Assembly (NCBI RefSeq): GCF_024807225.1 | Contig: NZ_JANUCO010000001.1 | Span: forward strand, 4,402,001-4,466,000 | Direction: 5' to 3' | Source: Chryseobacterium ginsenosidimutans | GTDB taxonomy: Bacteria > Bacteroidota > Bacteroidia > Flavobacteriales > Weeksellaceae | DNA length: 64,000 nucleotides | Shown: positions 19,040 through 28,201 of the stretch, piece after piece | Layout of the letters: the number at the start of each line of letters is the position of its first letter | How positions within the stretch are numbered: position 1 is the first letter of the stretch | Notes under the pieces: model-generated | The model's input: only the letters and a program-made list of their open reading frames with translations | What the model was told of the DNA's origin: nothing | Databases searched by the model: none | Translations under genes and position numbers: made by a program

Positions 19040-19047
19040 TATATTTG
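19040..19047 (+). promoter_or_regulatory. TAnnTTTG-type -7 box before the M1 peptidase gene
   Basis: TATATTTG matches the Bacteroidota -7 consensus and lies 25 bases before the chosen ATG. No good -33 TTTG is visible. Confidence 0.35.
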
Positions 19048-19071
19048 ACAATCCTTAAAAAAATTTCGGTT

Positions 19072-21456
19072 ATGAAGCTAAAAGTTACCCTACTTTCACT
19101 TTCTGTATTTGCGTATACAGGTTTCACCGCACAAAATATTCAGAATAATCCCGGGAGTAATCACGGAAATAAATTTGAACAGCTAGGAACAATTCTTCCT
19201 ACGCCCAACATTTACAGAACTGCTTCAGGAGCTCCGGGTCATGAATATTGGCAAAACAGAGCCGATTATGATATCAATGCATACCTTGATGAAGACAAAA
19301 GAAATCTAAAAGGTTCTGAAACCATTACATACTACAATAATTCTCCGGATGACTTAGATTATATTTGGTTGCAATTGGATGAAAATCAGGTTTCTAATGT
19401 AAAGAAAGCAGATTTCCCGGCTTCTTCTACTCTTCCAAAAGCAGCAACCGATCAACAGCTGAAAACTTCAGAATTGCCTGCTTCAGATAATGGATTTGGT
19501 GTAAATCTTGAAAAAGTGACAGACGCTTCAGGAAATCCTTTAAAATATACGGTAAACAAAACCATGATGCGTATTGATTTGCCTAAAGTTCTTAAAAAAG
19601 GCGAAAAACTCATTTTTAAAGTAGATTGGAATTACAATATTTCCAACAGAATAAAAATGGGCGGTCGTGGCGGTTATGAAAACTTCGCGGAAGACGGAAA
19701 CGATCTTTACACGATGACGCAATGGTATCCTAGAATGTGTGTTTACAGCGATTTTCACGGATGGCAGAATCATCAGTTTACGGGAAGAGGAGAATTTGCT
19801 CTAGTTTTCGGAAATTTTAAAGTTTCGATGAATGTTCCTGCAGATCACGTTGTAGGCGGAACTGGTGAATGTAAAAATTACGATCAGGTGTTGACATCAG
19901 ATCAATTGGCAAGATATAATAAATCTAAAACTTCAACCGAACCTGTAGAAATTGTAACCTTGGATGAAGCTAAAAAGGCAGAAAAAAATCATTCAAAACA
20001 AAGAAAAACATGGTCTTTTGAAGCGAATGATGTAAGAGATTTCGCATGGACTTCTTCAAGAAAATTTGTCTGGGACGGAATGGGTGTTACGATTCCTGAA
20101 AACAATAATAAAGTAATGGCGATGAGTTTCTATCCGAAAGAAGCTTATGCATTGTACAGAAAATATTCTACAAAAGCAGTTGCACATACAATCAAAACCT
20201 ACTCAGAATTTACAATTCCTTATCCATATCCTGTTGCTCAATCTGTAGAAGCGGCAAACGGAATGGAATATCCAATGATCTGTTTTAATTACGGAAGAAC
20301 AGAAAAAGACGGAACGTATTCTGAAGGAATAAAAAATGGAATGTTGGGTGTGGTAATTCATGAAGTTGGTCACAACTTTTTCCCGATGATCATTAATTCA
20401 GATGAAAGACAATGGACTTGGATGGATGAAGGTTTAAACACCTTTGTTGAATATCTTACGGAAGAAAAATGGGATAATAAATTCCCTTCAAAAAGAGGTC
20501 CGGCTTGGACGATCGTTGATTATATGAAACTTCCGAAAGATCAGTTGGAGCCAATCATGACCAACTCTGAAAATATTGTTCAGTTTGGTCCGAATGCCTA
20601 CTCAAAACCGGCTACAGGATTGAATATTCTTCGTGAAACGATCATGGGAAGAGAACTTTTCGACAAAGCATTTAAAACTTACGCTAAAAGATGGGCTTTC
20701 AAACACCCTGAACCTGCAGATTTTTTCAGAACAATGGAAGATGTAAGTGGTGAAGATCTAGACTGGTTCTGGAGAGGCTGGTTCTACGGAACAGATCCTG
20801 TTGACATCGCGATTGATAAAGTAACTGCGGCAGCTCCGGATCTGAATACAGCTCCAAGAGAGGCAAAAGAAAACAAATATAAAGTCGATAAACCTGCTGT
20901 AAATGAATTTGAAGATCTTTCAAAAATCAGAAACAGACAGGATAAAAACATCACGTTTTACGTAGAAAAAGACAAAGAAGCACAGGATTTCTATTATAGA
21001 TACGACAGAGGTCAGGAAAAAGTGGATAATAATAAAGAATACACTTCAAAATTTGACGGAACGGAGCCTTTAACGCAAAAAGAAAAAGATAAGTTTAAAA
21101 ATCTTACGGCTTATCAGATTGATTTTGTAAACAAAGGAGGTTTGGTAATGCCGATTATTCTTGAATTTACTTTCGAAGACGGAACAAAATTAACGGACAA
21201 ATCTTCGGCTCAAATCTGGAGACTGAACGAGCAGAAAGCTTCTAAGACGTATTATTTTGATAAAAAATTAAAATCAATTCAGCTAGATCCGATGAGAGAA
21301 ACTGCCGACATCGATACTTCAAACAATTTCTGGAGCAACGATAATGGTACAGCACAGGTTTCGAAATTTGAATTATTCAAACAAAAAGAAGGCGGAAATG
21401 TAAGAGGCGGCGCCAACGGAAAAGTAAACCCAATGCAGGCTGCAGAGAAAAAGTAA
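19072..21456 (+). CDS. M1-family (aminopeptidase-like) zinc metallopeptidase, exported
   Basis: Exported zinc peptidase. ATG at 19072 is chosen over TTG at 19045 because it begins a clean signal peptide (MKLKVTLLSLSVFAYTGFTA), giving 794 residues. The zinc site is HEVGHNFFP (HExxH from residue 430) with the third ligand in WTWMDEGLNTF, as in gluzincins of family M1. A typical M1 N-terminal beta domain precedes it (YDINAYLDEDKRNLKGSETI). The C-terminal part (DNKYKV..., FVNKGGLVMPIILEF) is beta-rich. It is followed closely by a DUF3108-like exported protein and preceded by HupE and DUF6702 genes. Confidence 0.92.
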   Translation: MKLKVTLLSLSVFAYTGFTAQNIQNNPGSNHGNKFEQLGTILPTPNIYRTASGAPGHEYWQNRADYDINAYLDEDKRNLKGSETITYYNNSPDDLDYIWLQLDENQVSNVKKADFPASSTLPKAATDQQLKTSELPASDNGFGVNLEKVTDASGNPLKYTVNKTMMRIDLPKVLKKGEKLIFKVDWNYNISNRIKMGGRGGYENFAEDGNDLYTMTQWYPRMCVYSDFHGWQNHQFTGRGEFALVFGNFKVSMNVPADHVVGGTGECKNYDQVLTSDQLARYNKSKTSTEPVEIVTLDEAKKAEKNHSKQRKTWSFEANDVRDFAWTSSRKFVWDGMGVTIPENNNKVMAMSFYPKEAYALYRKYSTKAVAHTIKTYSEFTIPYPYPVAQSVEAANGMEYPMICFNYGRTEKDGTYSEGIKNGMLGVVIHEVGHNFFPMIINSDERQWTWMDEGLNTFVEYLTEEKWDNKFPSKRGPAWTIVDYMKLPKDQLEPIMTNSENIVQFGPNAYSKPATGLNILRETIMGRELFDKAFKTYAKRWAFKHPEPADFFRTMEDVSGEDLDWFWRGWFYGTDPVDIAIDKVTAAAPDLNTAPREAKENKYKVDKPAVNEFEDLSKIRNRQDKNITFYVEKDKEAQDFYYRYDRGQEKVDNNKEYTSKFDGTEPLTQKEKDKFKNLTAYQIDFVNKGGLVMPIILEFTFEDGTKLTDKSSAQIWRLNEQKASKTYYFDKKLKSIQLDPMRETADIDTSNNFWSNDNGTAQVSKFELFKQKEGGNVRGGANGKVNPMQAAEKK

Positions 21457-21510
21457 CAGAAAAGTAATGTAACTTTTACATAAAGGGTACTACTTATTAT
21501 TAAAAAAATC

Positions 21511-22233
21511 ATGAGAATATTTCTGGTAATTTTAATAATGAGCAGTGCCCAATTTTTTGCTCAAAAATCATTAAGCCCGGACAACATAAAACTCGAATCT
21601 AAGTACATTAAAGATGAAACTTCCAATGCAGTTTGGTACGCAGCGAAAGGAGATCAAAAAATGGAAATCGGGAAAGTGACCACTAAGGTAAAAAAAGTGG
21701 ATAAAGCGACACTTCTTATCAAAACAACGGTAAAAATGAATCAGGCTCCGGAAGCACTTTGGGTAGATTCTACTTTAGTTAAAACTTCAAATTTCCAACC
21801 GATCTATCATTCTTCTTACAATTCGATGAGAGATATGTCGCTAAAATTTGGAAAAAATAAAGTGAGTGGTTATTATTTGGATAAAAAAACTCAGAAAAAA
21901 GATAACATTAACGAAAATGTTTCCACAGAATATTTCGACAGCAATTCTTATCCCGGGTTAATAAGATTCTTGTCTTTAAAAGAGCACTACTCCACCGAAA
22001 TGCCAATTTTTGATTACAATCCGACAGCAAAAAAAGGAGTCGTAAAAGCTTATGTTGAAGATGTAACTAAAGGAGAACTTAACGGCAAAAAAGTCTGGAT
22101 CGTAAAAACGACAGACGATATTCAGGACAGAAAAACGATTGTTACTTATTATATTGATGTGGTTACAAGAGAAGTTTTAAAACAGGATATTGATGCAAAC
22201 GGAAGGAAAATGGTGATGGAAACTGTAAAATAA
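21511..22233 (+). CDS. Exported protein, DUF3108-like
   Basis: A 240-residue protein with a signal peptide (MRIFLVILIMSSAQFFAQ). The rest is beta-rich and resembles DUF3108-type or similar periplasmic barrels: it describes a lipoprotein-localisation-like fold without any catalytic motif (WVDSTLVKTSNFQPIYHSS, GYYLDKKTQKKDNI, TYYIDVVTREVLKQDI). It lies 54 bp after the M1 peptidase gene in the same direction, so co-transcription is likely. Function unknown. Confidence 0.6.
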   Translation: MRIFLVILIMSSAQFFAQKSLSPDNIKLESKYIKDETSNAVWYAAKGDQKMEIGKVTTKVKKVDKATLLIKTTVKMNQAPEALWVDSTLVKTSNFQPIYHSSYNSMRDMSLKFGKNKVSGYYLDKKTQKKDNINENVSTEYFDSNSYPGLIRFLSLKEHYSTEMPIFDYNPTAKKGVVKAYVEDVTKGELNGKKVWIVKTTDDIQDRKTIVTYYIDVVTREVLKQDIDANGRKMVMETVK

Positions 22234-22250
22234 ATTAATAATATATTTCT

Positions 22251-22281
22251 AAAAAGTATTCAGTTTTTGAATACTTTTTTT
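22251..22281 (+). terminator. Terminator after the DUF3108-like gene
   Basis: Stem AAAAAGTATTCA/TTGAATACTTTTT followed by a T run. Confidence 0.8.
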
Positions 22282-22314
22282 AGATTTGCTCCTTTATAAA
22301 AAAAATTAAAACCC

Positions 22315-23202
22315 ATGAAACAGCTTAGCTTCTTATTGCTTTTTATTCTTTCAGCACAAAATTTCTTTGCACAATCTTTACAATTTTACACAGGAAAAAG
22401 AGACTTCATTCCTATCGAAATTCTAATGGAAGATGGCAGTACGAAAAAAGGATTTGCTCAGGATTTTATGCTTCCTGATGTTGCTACTTTCAGCTTTATG
22501 GGAAAAGGACCAAAGAATGCTAATTTGGACAGAAAAGAAGTAAAATTCAAATCATCAAAAAGCGATACTCAAGTACAGCTTATTTCTGTTTCAGATATTA
22601 AAAGTCTTATTTATACTAATGAAGAAACGCAGGAACAATTTCAATTAGACAAACGTCTTGTAAAGGATATTAATAATGATCTGGAAATGGAGTCAGAAGG
22701 AACAGTATTGATGCTTCCTTTAATGGAGAAAGGTCCGATAAATCTTTATGGCTACAGAAGCATGATGTGCAAAGCGAATTTTGGGAATAATTCTGCAACA
22801 GGATTTAACGGAAATGAAGACAATTGTCAACTTACCTATGTGATGATTTATTTAAGCAAGCCAAACGAAACTTTTGCTGTTGCACCGGTAGATTACAGCT
22901 CATTGAGTCCGTTGGCATTATTCAATCTGAAAGCATTATATAAAAAGTTTTATAAAGCTTACGAAATTGTAGGAGCCGACTGCCCCGAATTTCTTAAAAA
23001 AGTAGATGAAGCCAGAGAAAATGATTATTTCTCCAATAAAACTTTCAGAGAAAACAAGAAAGCGACAGACGCTGAAAGAAAAGCTTTGCTTAAAGGAAAA
23101 AGAGGTGCAGAAGCTTCAAGAATCAATATGAAGTACAGAACTGAACTGTATACCAATATGTACAAAAAACTGCTCGATGACTATGAGCAGTCTTGCAAAT
23201 AA
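22315..23202 (+). CDS. Exported protein of unknown function
   Basis: Not recognised. A 295-residue product with a signal peptide ending in NFFAQS. The N-terminal half has short beta segments (LQFYTGKRDFIPIEILMEDG, KKGFAQDFMLPDVATF), and the C-terminal third is charged and helical (ENDYFSNKTFRENKKATDAERKALL). Two Cys in the middle (MMCKANFG and EDNCQL) could form a disulfide. It is flanked by terminators on both sides, so it is probably a single transcription unit. A TAGATTTG -7-like box lies at 22281-22288. Confidence 0.7.
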   Translation: MKQLSFLLLFILSAQNFFAQSLQFYTGKRDFIPIEILMEDGSTKKGFAQDFMLPDVATFSFMGKGPKNANLDRKEVKFKSSKSDTQVQLISVSDIKSLIYTNEETQEQFQLDKRLVKDINNDLEMESEGTVLMLPLMEKGPINLYGYRSMMCKANFGNNSATGFNGNEDNCQLTYVMIYLSKPNETFAVAPVDYSSLSPLALFNLKALYKKFYKAYEIVGADCPEFLKKVDEARENDYFSNKTFRENKKATDAERKALLKGKRGAEASRINMKYRTELYTNMYKKLLDDYEQSCK

Positions 23203-23211
23203 TAAAAATGT

Positions 23212-23243
23212 AAAGTCACCTCAAAAATGGGGTGACTTTTTTT
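23212..23243 (+). terminator. Terminator upstream of groES
   Basis: Stem AAAGTCACC/GGTGACTTT followed by seven T bases. Confidence 0.85.
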
Positions 23244-23354
23244 CTGCCAAAATTTCCACTCCATAAAAATAAAATCTGCCATTTCAACCTTGAACAACCG
23301 ATGGCACACATTTAGCCAATTACAACACAGAAATAATTAAAAATTAAACATATT

Positions 23355-23633
23355 ATGTCAGTAAACTTTAAACCATTAGCAGACAGAGTTTTGATCGAGC
23401 CGATTGCTGCAGAAACTAAAACAGCTTCAGGTATTATTATTCCGGACACCGCAAAAGAAAAACCACAAGAAGGTACAGTAGTAGCAGTAGGTCCTGGTAA
23501 AAAAGATGAGCCAACAACTGTGAAAGTAGGTGACAAAGTTCTTTATGGGAAATATTCAGGTTCTGAATTAAAATTAGAAGGAAAAGATTTCTTAATCGTA
23601 AAAGAAGGAGATCTATTGGGAATTATCGGATAA
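23355..23633 (+). CDS. groES: Co-chaperonin GroES
   Basis: Lid of the GroEL folding chamber in the cytoplasm. The 92-residue protein has all GroES features: FKPLADRVLIEPIAAETKTA, the mobile loop with TASGIIIPDTAKEKPQEG, and VGDKVLYGKYSGSELKLEGKDFLIVKEGDLLGII. It is followed after 111 bp by groEL in the same direction; the spacer is repeat-like. Confidence 0.98.
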   Translation: MSVNFKPLADRVLIEPIAAETKTASGIIIPDTAKEKPQEGTVVAVGPGKKDEPTTVKVGDKVLYGKYSGSELKLEGKDFLIVKEGDLLGIIG

Positions 23634-23635
23634 GA

Positions 23636-23742
23636 TTCCAGATACAAGACATCAGATTTCAGACTTAAAACTGAATAAAAAATAAATTTTCAAATAATGC
23701 TTGGCGTCTAACATCTGACGTCTAACATCTAATATCTAAATA
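23636..23742 (+). repeat. Repeat-like spacer between groES and groEL
   Basis: Contains the direct repeat GTCTAACATCT twice, then a third degenerate copy (CTAATATCT), near the groEL start. An inverted, degenerate version (AGATACAAGACATCAGA) lies near the groES stop. The arms could fold into a weak hairpin inside the groESL message. Confidence 0.5.
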
Positions 23743-23744
23743 AA

Positions 23745-25368
23745 ATGGCAAAAGAAATAAAATTCGATATTGAATCAAGAGACGCTTTAAAAAGAGGGGT
23801 TGATGCATTGGCTAATGCAGTAAAAGTAACGTTGGGACCAAAAGGTAGAAACGTAGTAATCGAAAAATCTTTCGGTGCACCTCACGTAACTAAAGACGGT
23901 GTTTCTGTAGCAAAAGAAATCGAACTTGAAGACAGAGTAGAAAACATGGGAGCGCAAATGGTAAAAGAAGTTGCTTCCAAAACTAATGATATCGCAGGAG
24001 ACGGTACTACTACCGCTACTGTTTTGGCACAAGCTATCGTAAGAGAAGGTCTTAAAAACGTAGCTGCAGGTGCAAACCCAATGGATTTGAAAAGAGGGAT
24101 CGACAAAGCAGTAACTGCAGTTGTTGAAAACTTAAAATCTCAATCTAAAACTGTTGGAGATTCTACAGAAATGGTAAAGCAGGTTGCTTCAGTTTCTGCT
24201 AACAACGACGAAACAATCGGTGCTTTGATCGCTGAAGCTTTCGGAAAAGTAGGTAAAGAAGGGGTAATCACGGTAGAAGAAGCTAAAGGTATCGATACAA
24301 CAGTAGACGTTGTAGAAGGTATGCAGTTCGACAGAGGTTACCAGTCGCCTTACTTCGTGACTAATCCTGAGAAAATGTTGGTTGAATTGGAAAACCCTTA
24401 CATCCTCTTAGTTGAGAAGAAAATCTCTTCAATGAAAGAATTGCTTCCTGTTCTTGAACCAATCGCTCAAGGTGGTAAATCTCTATTAATTATCTCTGAA
24501 GAAGTTGAAGGTGAAGCTTTGGCAACTTTAGTAGTAAACAAATTAAGAGGTTCTCTTAAAATTTCTGCTGTAAAAGCTCCAGGATTCGGAGACAGAAGAA
24601 AAGCAATGTTGGAAGATATCGCAATCCTTACAGGTGGAACAGTTGTTTCTGAGGAACAAGGTTTCACAATGGAAAACATTACAATGGATATGTTGGGAAA
24701 CTGCTGAGAAAGTATCTATCGACAAAGACAACACAACGATCGTAAATGGTGGTGGTGAAGAAAGCAAAATCAAAGGAAGAGTAGCACAGATCAAAGCTCA
24801 GATGGAAACATCTACTTCTGATTACGACAAAGAAAAATTGCAGGAGAGATTGGCTAAATTAGCCGGTGGTGTTGCAGTTCTTTACGTAGGTGCAGCTTCT
24901 GAAGTTGAAATGAAGGAGAAAAAAGACAGAGTAGATGATGCACTTCACGCTACAAGAGCAGCGGTAGAAGAAGGTATCGTTGCAGGTGGTGGTGTTGCTT
25001 TTGTAAGAGCAATCTCTGCTTTAGAAAATCTTCAAGGGATCAATGCTGACGAAACTACAGGTATCAAAATCGTAAAAAGAGCCATCGAAGAACCATTAAG
25101 ACAAATCGTTGCCAATGCAGGTGGTGAAGGTTCTGTAATCGTTGCTAAAGTTGCAGAAGGAACTGGAGATTTCGGTTACAACGCAAAAACTGACGAGTAT
25201 GTAAACATGCTTGAAGCAGGTATCATCGATCCAACAAAAGTAACAAGAGTTGCCCTTGAAAATGCAGCTTCTGTTTCTGGAATGCTATTGACAACTGAAT
25301 GTGTTATCACTGAAGTGAAAAGCACAGAACCAGCTATGCCAATGGGTGGAATGCCGGGAATGATGTAA
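23745..25368 (+). pseudogene. groEL: Chaperonin GroEL, frame broken by one extra base
   Basis: ATP-driven folding chamber working with GroES. The two frames 23745-24707 and 24634-25368 add up to about 540 residues, the normal length, once one A is removed from GGAAACT at 24696-24702. The reading then goes MDMLGTAEKVSIDKD instead of stopping at MLGNC. The first frame has GPKGRNVVIEKSFG and DGTTTATVLAQAI (ATP site). The second has the late equatorial ATP-binding segment GIVAGGGVAF and the C-terminal GGMPGMM tail. GroEL is normally essential and single copy, so a real loss is unlikely; an error in the sequence is the more plausible reading. Confidence 0.97.
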
Positions 25369-25393
25369 CAGCGTAAGCTTTTATAAATAAATT

Positions 25394-25424
25394 AAAACCG
25401 TTCTATTTTATAGGGCGGTTTTTT
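25394..25424 (+). terminator. Terminator of groESL
   Basis: Imperfect hairpin AAAACCGTTCTAT...ATAGGGCGGTTTT followed by T-rich sequence. Confidence 0.8.
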
Positions 25425-25497
25425 GTTTTGTAAAACATTAATTTAATTTGAAATCCCTAAATTTGAATCCAATCAAATATTTTAAACACCTATTCAA

Positions 25498-26196
25498 ATG
25501 GACGAAAATGCAGAGCAATATTTACTATTTCTAAAACAAAAAGTAAGAGATAAAATTTCATCGTCGATAAATTCTAAAACAATTGAAGATATTATTGAGG
25601 GAGATTTATATCAATCACACATTAAAGAAAAAAATTCATCTGCCTTTCAAGAATATTATTTTAAAACTTTAAATAATGATGATAATTTTTTAAATAATAA
25701 TTTTTTCAAGGAATTTAAAAGCAAATATTCTCTTCAAGGAATTGATAACAATTATTTAGAGAAACTTGAAAATGCAAAACCTGAAATTCTAAAATTGATC
25801 CGCGCAAATTTTTTGACAAAGCTTTATATAGACTTTTTTAGCAAAGCCAAGATTAAACATGGCGAATTTGAAAAAGAAAAAGATCTAGGATCATTCTTTG
25901 CAAAACTAGTACATCATTTTCTACCAAATGAATACGCTGCATTGGATAATCCAATAAAACAATATTTCTGTCTTTCCAAAGAAAGTTTTGTACTTTCATT
26001 TTTTATTATTAGTGAAGAGTATAAAAGTTGGGCTGAGAATAATCAAGAAATCTTACTTGATATTCGTCAAAAATTTGAATATAAGGATGAAAAGAAAATT
26101 ATCAATCATGAATTATTAACAGATTTAAAGTTATTGGATTTAATATTTTGGAGTAAAGCAAATAGAAATAACACGAAGAAAAAAATTACAAAATGA
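25498..26196 (+). CDS. Hypothetical protein in the accessory region
   Basis: Not recognised. A 232-residue, AT-rich, Lys/Asn-rich cytoplasmic protein without signal peptide or membrane segment. Helix-rich, with the recognisable stretch LVHHFLPNEYAALDNPIKQYF near residue 140. The base composition is lower in GC than groEL before it, which suggests later acquisition. It is followed 4 bp later by the first cluster of hairpin repeats and a terminator. Confidence 0.6.
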   Translation: MDENAEQYLLFLKQKVRDKISSSINSKTIEDIIEGDLYQSHIKEKNSSAFQEYYFKTLNNDDNFLNNNFFKEFKSKYSLQGIDNNYLEKLENAKPEILKLIRANFLTKLYIDFFSKAKIKHGEFEKEKDLGSFFAKLVHHFLPNEYAALDNPIKQYFCLSKESFVLSFFIISEEYKSWAENNQEILLDIRQKFEYKDEKKIINHELLTDLKLLDLIFWSKANRNNTKKKITK

Positions 26197-26199
26197 TAT

Positions 26200-26452
26200 C
26201 CCACGCTGTCGCAACCATCTCGCTTGTGATCAAATAAACCAATCTTAATTAAATAAAAAAACCGCTCTAAAAACAGGGCGGTTTTTGTTTCTACAGCCAT
26301 CAAAAATATTTTCACTCGATGTCGCGGATTTATAATCCGTGACTTCCCACGCTGTCGCAAGCGTCTCGCTTGTGATCAAATTAATCCAAAACAAATACAC
26401 AATCATAAAGAAATATCAAACCGTTCTATTGTACAGAGCGTTTTTTTTGTTC
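26200..26452. repeat. Hairpin repeat cluster 1 (types B, A, B with two terminators)
   Basis: Order: type B hairpin (26201-26235, CGCTGTCGCAACCATCT...CGCTTGTGATC), terminator AAAAACCGCTCT...AGGGCGGTTTTT (26256-26286), type A hairpin GTCGCGGAT-TTATA-ATCCGTGAC (26321-26343), type B hairpin with the intact stem TCGCAAGCG-TCT-CGCTTGTGA (26353-26375). A conserved tail ending in a second hairpin (AACCGTTCTATTGTACAGAGCG, around 26432-26452) follows. The same parts recur at 27552-27719 and, in part, at 29380-29480. Confidence 0.75.
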
Positions 26453-26461
26453 AGAATAACA

Positions 26462-26732
26462 AAACCAAGCTAATAAAACAGCGAATCAAGAAAAGCTACG
26501 GAGGTTATTCAACAACCGTTTCATACAATTGCGAATTTTGTGATAAATCCATCTTCACGTTTCACAAGAAGCTTTATCTTTAACGAAAAATAAAACTTTC
26601 GAAGTTCGCGACTGCGTGAAGCTGTGGAATGTTGTACATCATTTTCGAGCAACAGAAATAACGAATCAACATTTTGTGGCAATTTTGAAGAACGACAACG
26701 ATAAAAAAACTAATAATAAACTAAAATCATGA
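26462..26732 (+). other. Probable remnant of a small zinc-ribbon-like gene
   Basis: No complete gene, but two protein-like pieces are readable. One frame gives KKSYGGYSTTVSYNCEFCDK followed by SIFTFHKKLYL and a stop; its CxxC could be half of a zinc site. A second frame gives NKTFEVRDCVKLWNVVHHF and continues to a stop that overlaps the next start codon as ATGA. No suitable start codon was found. It may be a decayed gene whose end was translationally coupled to the DUF5694 gene. Confidence 0.35.
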
Positions 26733-27548
26733 CTTTCATTAAAACAATTTCTATCTTTTTAATTACCCTTTTATCAGTAACAACAACTTTTGGACAAGAA
26801 TCTAAACATAAAACTAAAATCTTATTAATCGGAACCATTCACTTTGAAACACCTCATTTAGATGTACATGAATTAAAAACAGATGATTTTTTAGCGCCCA
26901 AAAGACAGAAGGAAACTGGAAGAGCTGACTGGAATTTTAAAACTTACAAATGCTGATAAAGTGATGATAGAAAAACCATTTAATCAACAAAAGCAAATTG
27001 ATAGTTTGTATAATGCATATTCCCAAAACAAATATAAATTAACAGTTTCTGAACGAGAGCAAATTGGTTTTAGATTAGCTAAAAAATTAAATTTAAAACA
27101 TATCAACTGTGTAGATGAATTTTATGGAATGAAACATGACAGTTTGGTTTCTGTAACTGCCAAAGAAAAAAATCAGTTGTATATATTAAATGAATTAAGT
27201 ACTACTGCGAATAACTTTATGCGTGAAATAGATAGCGTAACAAAACGAAATTCAATAACCGAAATATTAAAATATATCAATAGAAAAGAACTTTTGCAGA
27301 AAAATTTATCATTGTACTTAAAATATTATGCAAAAATTGGTGCCGGAGAAAATTACATTGGTGCGGAATCAGTTTCTGATTGGTATTTGAGGAATTTAGC
27401 GATTTATTCTAATGTAATAACGCAAATAGATGCAAATGACAAATACGTTATCCTCATATTTGGACAAGGACATATTCCTATATTAAAACACCTGCTGCAA
27501 AATAATGACGACTTTGAAGTCGTTGAAGTAAATAGCATACTAAAATAA
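26729..27548 (+). pseudogene. DUF5694-like exported protein, frame broken by one extra base
   Basis: About 272 residues when the frames 26729-26956 and 26961-27548 are joined. It has a signal peptide (LLSVTTTFGQ), then KILLIGTIHFETPHLDVHEL, a stretch typical of DUF5694 and of TraB/ChaN-like putative hydrolases, and later FGQGHIPILKHLL. Removing one A from GGAAACT at 26911-26917 gives RQKELEELTGILKLTNADKVMIEKP, which is clearly the intended reading. Function unknown; the His residues in GTIHFE and GQGH suggest a metal or catalytic role. It is followed by repeat cluster 2. Confidence 0.75.
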
Positions 27549-27551
27549 GCT

Positions 27552-27719
27552 CCACCAAGCTGTCGCAAGCGACTCGCTTGTAATCAAATAAAAAAAACCA
27601 GATGTCGCGGATTTATAATCCGTGACCTCCTACGCTGTCGCAAGTGTCTCGCTTGTGATCAAATAACACAATCTTAATTAAATAAATAAAAACCGCTCCA
27701 AAAAACAAAGCGGTTTTTT
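27552..27719. repeat. Hairpin repeat cluster 2 (types B, A, B with terminator)
   Basis: Order: type B hairpin (27552-27589, CTGTCGCAAGCGACTCGCTTG), type A hairpin identical to the one in cluster 1 (27601-27626), type B hairpin (27627-27664), then the conserved tail AATCTTAATTAAATAAA and the terminator AAAAACCGCT...AGCGGTTTTTT (27688-27719). The tail after the last B copy matches the tail after the first B copy of cluster 1. Confidence 0.8.
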
Positions 27720-28201
27720 ATTTTTACAGAACTAAAGAATCTTTTATCGACATCTGCATTATAAATCTATATTCTTTTCAACACATTTAATTTATTATCA
27801 TATATTTATAAATCAATGAAAAACTATCTATTTACATCTGAACGACTTGGATTTAGAAACTGGAACTTGAGCGACCTTGATAAAATGCAGGAAATAAATT
27901 CAGACGAAAAAGTAATGGAATTTTTTCCAGGTATTCCGACCAAAGAACAGACAGCCGATTTCGTTGAAAGAATGAAAAAACAATTTGAGGATAAAGGATT
28001 TTGTTACTTTGCAGTTGACAAGCTTGAAAACAATGAATTTATTGGCTTTATCGGACTTTCCGAACAAACTTACAACGCCGACTTTACCCCTTGCATCGAC
28101 ATCGGCTGGAGAATAAAAAGCAGTGAATGGAATAAAGGCTTCGCATCAGAAGGCGCAAAAAAATGTCTTGAATATGCGCTGAACGAATTAGGTCTTGAAA
28201 A

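Noticed and set aside
23745..25368. Programmed frameshifting as the explanation of the groEL break
   Set aside because: GroEL is not known to use it, there is no slippery run or stimulatory structure, and the motif is shared with unrelated genes.
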